In this document: in pieces, positions 25,141 to 28,129 of the stretch
How positions within the stretch are numbered: position 1 is the stretch's first letter
Layout: the number at the start of each line of letters is the position of its first letter
NCBI RefSeq assembly: GCF_018613065.1
Contig: NZ_JAGGQW010000009.1
Coordinates: forward strand, 1-28,129
Origin: Bacillus sp. ISL-7
GTDB taxonomy: Bacteria > Bacillota > Bacilli > Bacillales_B > DSM-18226
DNA length: 28,129 bases
Direction: 5' to 3'
The notes under the pieces: generated by a model
What the model was told of the DNA's origin: nothing
What the model saw: only the letters and a program-made list of their open reading frames with translations
Database searches by the model: none
Program-made: the position numbers and the translations under genes

Positions 25141-25176
25141 CTTTATTGAAAAGCTCGGCATCGAGCCTCTCCTTTC
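25141..25176. repeat. ATCGA-apex hairpin D
   Basis: GGC (157-159), loop ATCGA, GCC (165-167), with outer GAAA and TTTC separated by an internal loop. The alternative pairing GCTCG with CGAGC is also possible. It is the weakest member of the apex family. Confidence 0.5.
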
Positions 25177-25235
25177 AACCGATGCTGCTACCTTTCGGCA
25201 GCTAATCGCCTCGGACGCTCGGGCCATGTTTTTTT

Positions 25236-25267
25236 AATGGCAAAAGGGCATCGAGCCCTTTGCCATT
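25236..25267. repeat. ATCGA-apex hairpin B
   Basis: AATGGCAAA, a bulged A, GGGC, loop ATCGA, GCCC, TTTGCCATT: 13 paired bases per arm. Loop and bulge are identical to hairpin A, but the lower stem sequence is entirely different. Confidence 0.8.
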
Positions 25268-25385
25268 AGGCGTCTTATACCTGCGGTATGTTCGACTGCC
25301 ATGCCCGGACGGTAGTAAGCCTTCTTTGTTCTCCTCATTATAATGAGTGGGCTTATGACCGCGTGAAGGGCGGGCGCCAGGCAAA

Positions 25386-25477
25386 CAAAATCGGCAAAGC
25401 CCAATGACTTAGGGGCAGTAAGGAAGCAAAAAACGCTCCCCAACTGCCCCTAAGTCATTGGGCTTCACTCGATTTTG
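25386..25477. repeat. Long inverted repeat with 23-bp perfect arms
   Basis: Arms at 25397-25419 and 25443-25465 are perfectly complementary over 23 bp (starting AAGCCCAATGACTTAGGGGC). Outer arms CAAAATCG (386-393) and CGATTTTG (470-477) pair after a 3/4-base internal loop. The 23-base loop contains AGGAAGCAAAAAAC, also present at 461-474. It lies 130 bp upstream of the second RadC-like gene. Candidate roles are a single-strand initiation site, a structured 5' leader, or a recombination site; none is shown. Confidence 0.85.
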
Positions 25478-25482
25478 AACGA

Positions 25483-25507
25483 CAACGGGCAAAAAGCAGG
25501 CCCGTTG
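25483..25507. repeat. Hairpin CAACGGGC/GCCCGTTG
   Basis: Perfect 8-bp arms (483-490 and 500-507) around AAAAAGCAG, six bases after the long inverted repeat. Confidence 0.7.
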
Positions 25508-25525
25508 CCTATGCCTGACTGGCAA

Positions 25526-25547
25526 GTTCGCTTCTTCGTAAGCGAAC
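25526..25547. repeat. Hairpin GTTCGCTT/AAGCGAAC
   Basis: Perfect 8-bp arms (526-533 and 540-547) around a six-base loop, between the long inverted repeat and the RadC-like gene. Confidence 0.7.
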
Positions 25548-25608
25548 CCTTCATACGGTTTGCGCCCATCATTGCTTTCTTCTCAAACAAAGAAAGGAAG
25601 TGTTACAT

Positions 25609-26051
25609 ATGGAAAAGGTTTATGAAATTCAACGTATTAAACAAGTCATTCAGGAGGTAGAAGGAGGAGAACACTACATCGTTCGTTCCCCTCAAGATGG
25701 CGCGAAGATTGCTGCTCAATTTATTGGTGATGATGATCGTGAAGTGTTCTTTGTCATGTGCCTGAATACGAAAAATCGTGTGGTGGCTGTCCATCGTTGT
25801 CATGTTGGAAGTCTGAATGCCAGTATCGTTGCGCCAAGAGAGGTGTTCAAGTCAGCCATCCTGAATAACTGCGCATCGATCATTGTCAGCCACCAGCATC
25901 CATCACAGAATTGCCAGCCATCAAGAGAAGATATCGAAGTCACGAAAAGATTAGTAGAAGCAGGTAGGTTCTCGGAATTGAGGTCCTTGATCACCTGATT
26001 GTAAATGCCGAAGCTGAATACTACAGCTTAAAAACTGAGGGTAAAATGTAA
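25609..26051 (+). pseudogene. radC: RadC-like JAB/MPN protein, complete 5' end but frameshifted (copy 2)
   Basis: The ATG at 25609 follows AAAGGAAG. The protein starts MEKVYEIQRIKQVIQEVEGG and carries the RadC metal motif SHQHPSQNCQPSREDIE (H-x-H-P, then S-x-x-D). It represents the RadC C-terminal domain only; at about 147 codons it is shorter than chromosomal RadC (about 230). A one-base deletion near 25966 (GCAGGTAGGTTCTCGG against GCAGGTAAGATTCTAGG in copy 1) shifts the frame, so translation ends at 25998 instead of at 26051 after TEGKM. The metal site is intact but the last ~35 residues are lost. Partial function is possible but unlikely. Plasmid RadC-like proteins have no firmly known role. 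Confidence 0.85.
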
Positions 26052-26056
26052 GATCA

Positions 26057-26089
26057 GAAGGAGAGGGTTCGCCCTCTTCTTTAATTTTT
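26057..26089 (+). terminator. Intrinsic terminator after radC copy 2
   Basis: AGAGGG-TTCG-CCCTCT followed by TCTTTAATTTTTC, the duplicate of the terminator at 14347. Confidence 0.8.
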
Positions 26090-26110
26090 CTTCATTTCTT
26101 GTGGTAGTTC

Positions 26111-26143
26111 GTCTTGTTTAGGGGCATCGAACCCCAACAAGAC
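26111..26143. repeat. ATCGA-apex hairpin E (decayed copy of A)
   Basis: GTCTTGTT, TA bulge, GGGG, CATCGAA, CCCC, AACAAGAC. Relative to hairpin A one apex pair is lost and one T:A pair is missing. Confidence 0.7.
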
Positions 26144-26144
26144 G

Positions 26145-26173
26145 GCTTCATCTATGCTGCGCATGGATGAAGC
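26145..26173. repeat. Palindrome after hairpin E (copy of 14436)
   Basis: GCTTCATCTATGC (145-157) and GCATGGATGAAGC (161-173) pair with one T:G wobble. Confidence 0.7.
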
Positions 26174-26317
26174 ATAAAAACCAATAAAAAGTCTGATTTA
26201 TCCTTGTACGGTTCCAGAATCTCATTTCAAGAATTTTCATGAGGTTTAAATTGAAAAAATCCGAAAAAGTGCGCAAAGTATTTCCTAACACTAATAAAAG
26301 ATAAAAAAATGTTAGAT

Positions 26318-26356
26318 TATTGTAAATATTCGGTTAAATCGACAAACATTTTAATA
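26318..26356 (-). pseudogene. 3' remnant of the 53-aa gene
   Basis: Encodes IKMFVDLTEYLQ and a stop, matching the end of the gene at 14614-14775. The rest of that gene is absent. This marks the right edge of the duplicated radC block, with unrelated sequence beyond about 26356. Confidence 0.6.
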
Positions 26357-26437
26357 TGGCTACTTTATAATGGGGGCAGGTGATTCTTGTTTGTCCAAAA
26401 AGGTTTTCCTACATTTTTTATAGAGGGAGATGTAAAT

Positions 26438-26668
26438 ATGGATTTTTATGAAAAGTTACCTACTGATTTTTTAATTGCTTTTTATGATGAAATGATGAAA
26501 AACATTGAAAAAGGATTATTAACGAAAAATATGTATTATGAATTAGGTATACTGATTTCAGTGGCAAGTCATAGGGGTATAACCTTAGAGCAGCCATGCG
26601 ACTTTGAACAGATCGTCGATCAAAAGGCTCTTGATGAGTTTATTCAATTTACGCAACATGTCACGTAA
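26438..26668 (+). CDS. 76-aa small helical protein, unknown
   Basis: The protein reads MDFYEKLPTDFLIAFYDEMM, then KNIEKGLLTKNMYYELGILI and DFEQIVDQKALDEFIQFTQH. It is acidic and mostly helical, and I do not recognise it. I start at 26438 because GAGGGAG lies 10 bp upstream; the frame is open further up to 26387 without a ribosome site. A hairpin (GATGGTT-tgg-AACCATC) follows directly. Confidence 0.65.
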   Translation: MDFYEKLPTDFLIAFYDEMMKNIEKGLLTKNMYYELGILISVASHRGITLEQPCDFEQIVDQKALDEFIQFTQHVT

Positions 26669-26673
26669 TAAAG

Positions 26674-26690
26674 GATGGTTTGGAACCATC
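26674..26690 (+). terminator. Hairpin after the 76-aa gene
   Basis: GATGGTT and AACCATC pair around TGG. Only a weak T-rich tail follows, so termination may be partial. Confidence 0.5.
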
Positions 26691-26767
26691 TTGTGAACTT
26701 TTACTATGTAATCAAAAGAAATCAAAAAAAATTCCCGTATTCATTTGCAAAAATACAGGACTTTGAA

Positions 26768-26944
26768 TCAAACTTCTGAATGTTGTTGATTTTTACTTTT
26801 TTGATACATCGTGATGAGCTCGTCTAATTTCTGACTGCAACAAAGGGTGTCATCGCTATTTAATCCAGTTTTCCCCGCAATTAGGATCAAAATCTTTCTC
26901 ATCTGATTGATCCGGTCCTCTAGTTCCTCCATCTCGATAACCAT
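26768..26944 (-). CDS. Spo0E-like aspartyl-phosphate phosphatase (58 aa)
   Basis: The frame reads MVIEMEELEDRINQMRKILI, then LIAGKTGLNSDDTLCCSQKL and DELITMYQKSKNQQHSEV. The two-helix hairpin with S-Q-K-L-D-E-L-I (residues 37-44) is the signature of the Spo0E family. In that family this segment removes phosphate from Spo0A~P and so delays sporulation. Length matches short family members such as YnzD and YisI. The ATG at 26944 follows AGGGGAATGTATA. The gene is intact. Having it on the plasmid with a germination operon suggests the plasmid influences the host's spore cycle. Confidence 0.88.
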   Translation of the reverse strand: MVIEMEELEDRINQMRKILILIAGKTGLNSDDTLCCSQKLDELITMYQKSKNQQHSEV

Positions 26945-27087
26945 TATACATTCCCCTAATTCTTTTTAACTGTTTCATTCGATAAATTGGTTTTTCACGT
27001 AATTATTATTATGCGAAAAATTTTAAATAATTGGAATACATCTGACAAAACCCCCTAAAACATTACAAAAAATTGTATAAATAGACG

Positions 27088-27186
27088 AACTAAGGGCTAA
27101 AATCATGTGGAAAATCAAGGATGAAGAAGAAATCTTCTTACAAATAAGTTGTGCTGGATAGTATAAATGACTATCCAGTTTTTTTT
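27088..27186 (+). ncRNA. Short transcript candidate ending in a strong terminator
   Basis: CTGGATAGT (154-162 past 27000) and ACTATCCAG (170-178) form a perfect 9-bp stem followed by eight T, a textbook terminator. Upstream, an 18-codon frame reads MWKIKDEEEIFLQISCAG, with AAGGG 8 bp before the ATG and its stop inside the hairpin. Either a micro-peptide or a small RNA is made here. I cannot tell which, and the 5' end is a guess. Confidence 0.4.
27154..27186 (+). terminator. Strong intrinsic terminator
   Basis: Perfect 9-bp stem (CTGGATAGT/ACTATCCAG), seven-base loop, then TTTTTTTT. Confidence 0.85.
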
Positions 27187-27464
27187 GTGCTCCAAGTGAA
27201 ACCGAATGAAACATAATAGAGGTTTTGTTACATTGAGAGATTTTAAAAGTCAAAAATGATTGCTACAGTCATTTTCAGTTCCTTACTTTAGGTAATCCTT
27301 TTTTATTAAGCTAACAGGTCAGGTACGTGAAGAAGGAAAATGAAAAACTTGATAGAGAATTATTTGTAAAACCGTGAATCAAAAATAGATAATGAATGGC
27401 TATTTACCATGTTTTGATTAATGTGTAAATGGGTAATCATTATCGATAGTGAGGTGAGAGTTGA

Positions 27465-27623
27465 ATGCATGAGCATGAACTATTTTTCTTAAAGAAAGAG
27501 GTCAGCAGGCTTCTAAAAGATTTTATTAGGAGTTCGGATCCTATTTGTAAAGAACTGATTCGACAAGAGGTATTATTTCTATGTACTGTTATAGCTAATA
27601 ATGAGCAAGTTCCTGTAGATTAA
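27465..27623 (+). CDS. 52-aa small protein, unknown
   Basis: The frame reads MHEHELFFLKKEVSRLLKDF, then IRSSDPICKELIRQEVLFLC and TVIANNEQVPVD. It is mostly helical and soluble. A GAGGTGAGAG ribosome site lies 7-14 bp before the ATG. The stop falls inside a short terminator hairpin (CCTGT 27612-27616 with ACAGG 27627-27631, then eight T). I do not recognise the family. Confidence 0.55.
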   Translation: MHEHELFFLKKEVSRLLKDFIRSSDPICKELIRQEVLFLCTVIANNEQVPVD

Positions 27624-27718
27624 AAAACAGGGCTTTTTTTTGTGATCATATGAAAATATAATGTAACTTAATGGATGTTTTGTTACATGGGGCTAATTTT
27701 AGTTCTGTTGCTTTACAA

Positions 27719-27952
27719 TTATTCTCCACCATCATCAGCATCACTTCCGTCTCCATCATCATTATCGGTATAGAAAAAGTCATTTATATGACTAACAATA
27801 CTTTTATTTTCATTAACAAGGTTGTTGTTGTTTAAAAACTCACCGAGCGAAAAACTTTCTAATATCTGTTCTTTATCTTTACGGATAAACAAAAAAATAA
27901 TTAAGATTAATACAATCAATAAAATCAATAGAAAAATCAATTGTACCACCAC
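27719..27952 (-). CDS. Membrane-anchored acidic protein (77 aa)
   Basis: The N-terminal helix (VVQLIFLLILLIVLILIIFL) is one strong transmembrane span. It is followed by a basic stop-transfer RKDK, a polar linker and a very acidic C-terminus (DNDDGDGSDADDGGE). The start is GTG, at 27952 or the next codon; GTAAGG upstream is close but usable. Unknown function. The acidic tail, probably cytoplasmic, could bind metal or a basic partner. Confidence 0.5.
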   Translation of the reverse strand: MVVQLIFLLILLIVLILIIFLFIRKDKEQILESFSLGEFLNNNNLVNENKSIVSHINDFFYTDNDDGDGSDADDGGE

Positions 27953-28046
27953 CCTTACAAAAATATTATTTAAGAGTGTAAAAAAAGAGAACGGGGTTCT
28001 ATATTTTAAAAAGTATCAGCTGCGTCAGCAGCTTCAGATTGTAGAC

Positions 28047-28080
28047 AAAAGGCATTCGAATGCCTTTTTATTGTTTTTTT
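28047..28080 (+). terminator. Intrinsic terminator near the right edge
   Basis: AAAAGGCAT-TCGA-ATGCCTTTTT, followed by ATTGTTTTTTT. AGCTGC/GCAGCT (about 28017-28033) forms another hairpin just before it. No gene ending here was identified on the plus strand. Confidence 0.7.
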
Positions 28081-28129
28081 GCTCGTAAGAGCAAAATTTA
28101 GACCTAGCCTATGCCTATTTCTAGGCCAT

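Noticed and set aside
25234..25443. Minus-strand frames in the hairpin-rich region (for example one starting MPGARPSRGHKPTH).
   Set aside because: They are composed of the inverted repeats and have no ribosome site. Coding is less likely than structure.
24541..26356. A retron or group II intron as the explanation for the structured region.
   Set aside because: No reverse transcriptase gene or YADD-type motif is visible in the window.
27822..28088. An 88-codon plus-strand frame starting MLLFKNSPSEKLSN.
   Set aside because: It is antisense to the membrane-anchored 77-aa gene, rich in I/N/K from AT bias, has no ribosome site and runs through the terminator at 28047.
28090..28129. CCTAG..CTAGG at the right edge as a possible mobile-element end.
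   Set aside because: Only five bases pair and the window ends there, so nothing can be concluded.

Overview
The window looks like part of a mobilizable plasmid from an endospore-forming Bacillaceae host, of the Bacillus/Priestia/Peribacillus kind. The evidence is the low GC content, strong Gram-positive ribosome binding sites, a complete spore germinant-receptor operon, a Spo0E-type phosphatase, a SinI-type antirepressor relic, and plasmid replication and mobilization modules. No rRNA or tRNA was seen, and no chromosomal housekeeping gene except a short transketolase fragment. All family names come from reading the translations by eye; no database was searched.

Layout. 1-796: mostly non-coding, possibly holding a decayed gene. 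797-5944: the replication region. A minus-strand pair (159-aa HTH protein and 551-aa XRE-tailed protein) and a plus-strand 372-aa putative initiator face away from a 1.4-kb array of about fifteen direct repeats. The ten best repeats recur every ~100 bp. 5945-8343: one four-helix membrane protein among AT-rich, mostly decayed sequence. 8344-11156: mobilization. Two small relaxosome-type proteins on the minus strand and a MobA/MobL relaxase on the plus strand flank an oriT that contains the IncQ-type nick sequence. 11157-16702: a mosaic of a VOC/glyoxalase protein, a frameshifted PD-(D/E)XK-like gene, coiled-coil and orphan fragments, a transketolase fragment fused to a broken RadC-like gene, two minus-strand micro-genes, a minus-strand Replic_Relax-type pair, and a 5'-truncated repeat protein resembling DUF4046. 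16974-22411: a gerA-type operon in A-C-B order, a second decayed gerB copy, and a convergent small membrane protein resembling the germinant receptor 'D' subunits. 22550-23190: the remnant of a Tn3-family transposon. 23287-24304: small genes, including a frameshifted SinI-like antirepressor. 24541-26350: a GC-richer region packed with inverted repeats around a second, frameshifted RadC-like gene. 26438-28129: small genes, including an intact Spo0E-like phosphatase that is only 58 codons long.

How the parts fit together. The backbone is replication plus mobilization, with no type IV secretion genes visible, so transfer would need a helper. The recognisable cargo acts on the spore life cycle: Spo0E-like (entry into sporulation), SinI-like (SinR control, now broken), and GerA/B/C plus D-like (germination). 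Many genes are broken. At least nine are truncated or frameshifted, and two blocks are duplicated: gerB, and radC with its downstream hairpins.

The least explained structure is a family of hairpins at 14401, 25015, 25157, 25236 and 26111. They share the apex GG(G)C-ATCGA-GCC(C) on stems of differing sequence, and two of them also share a bulged A. Next to them, at 25386-25477, is a long inverted repeat whose loop carries a 14-mer that also occurs in a second G/C-clamped loop at 454-488.
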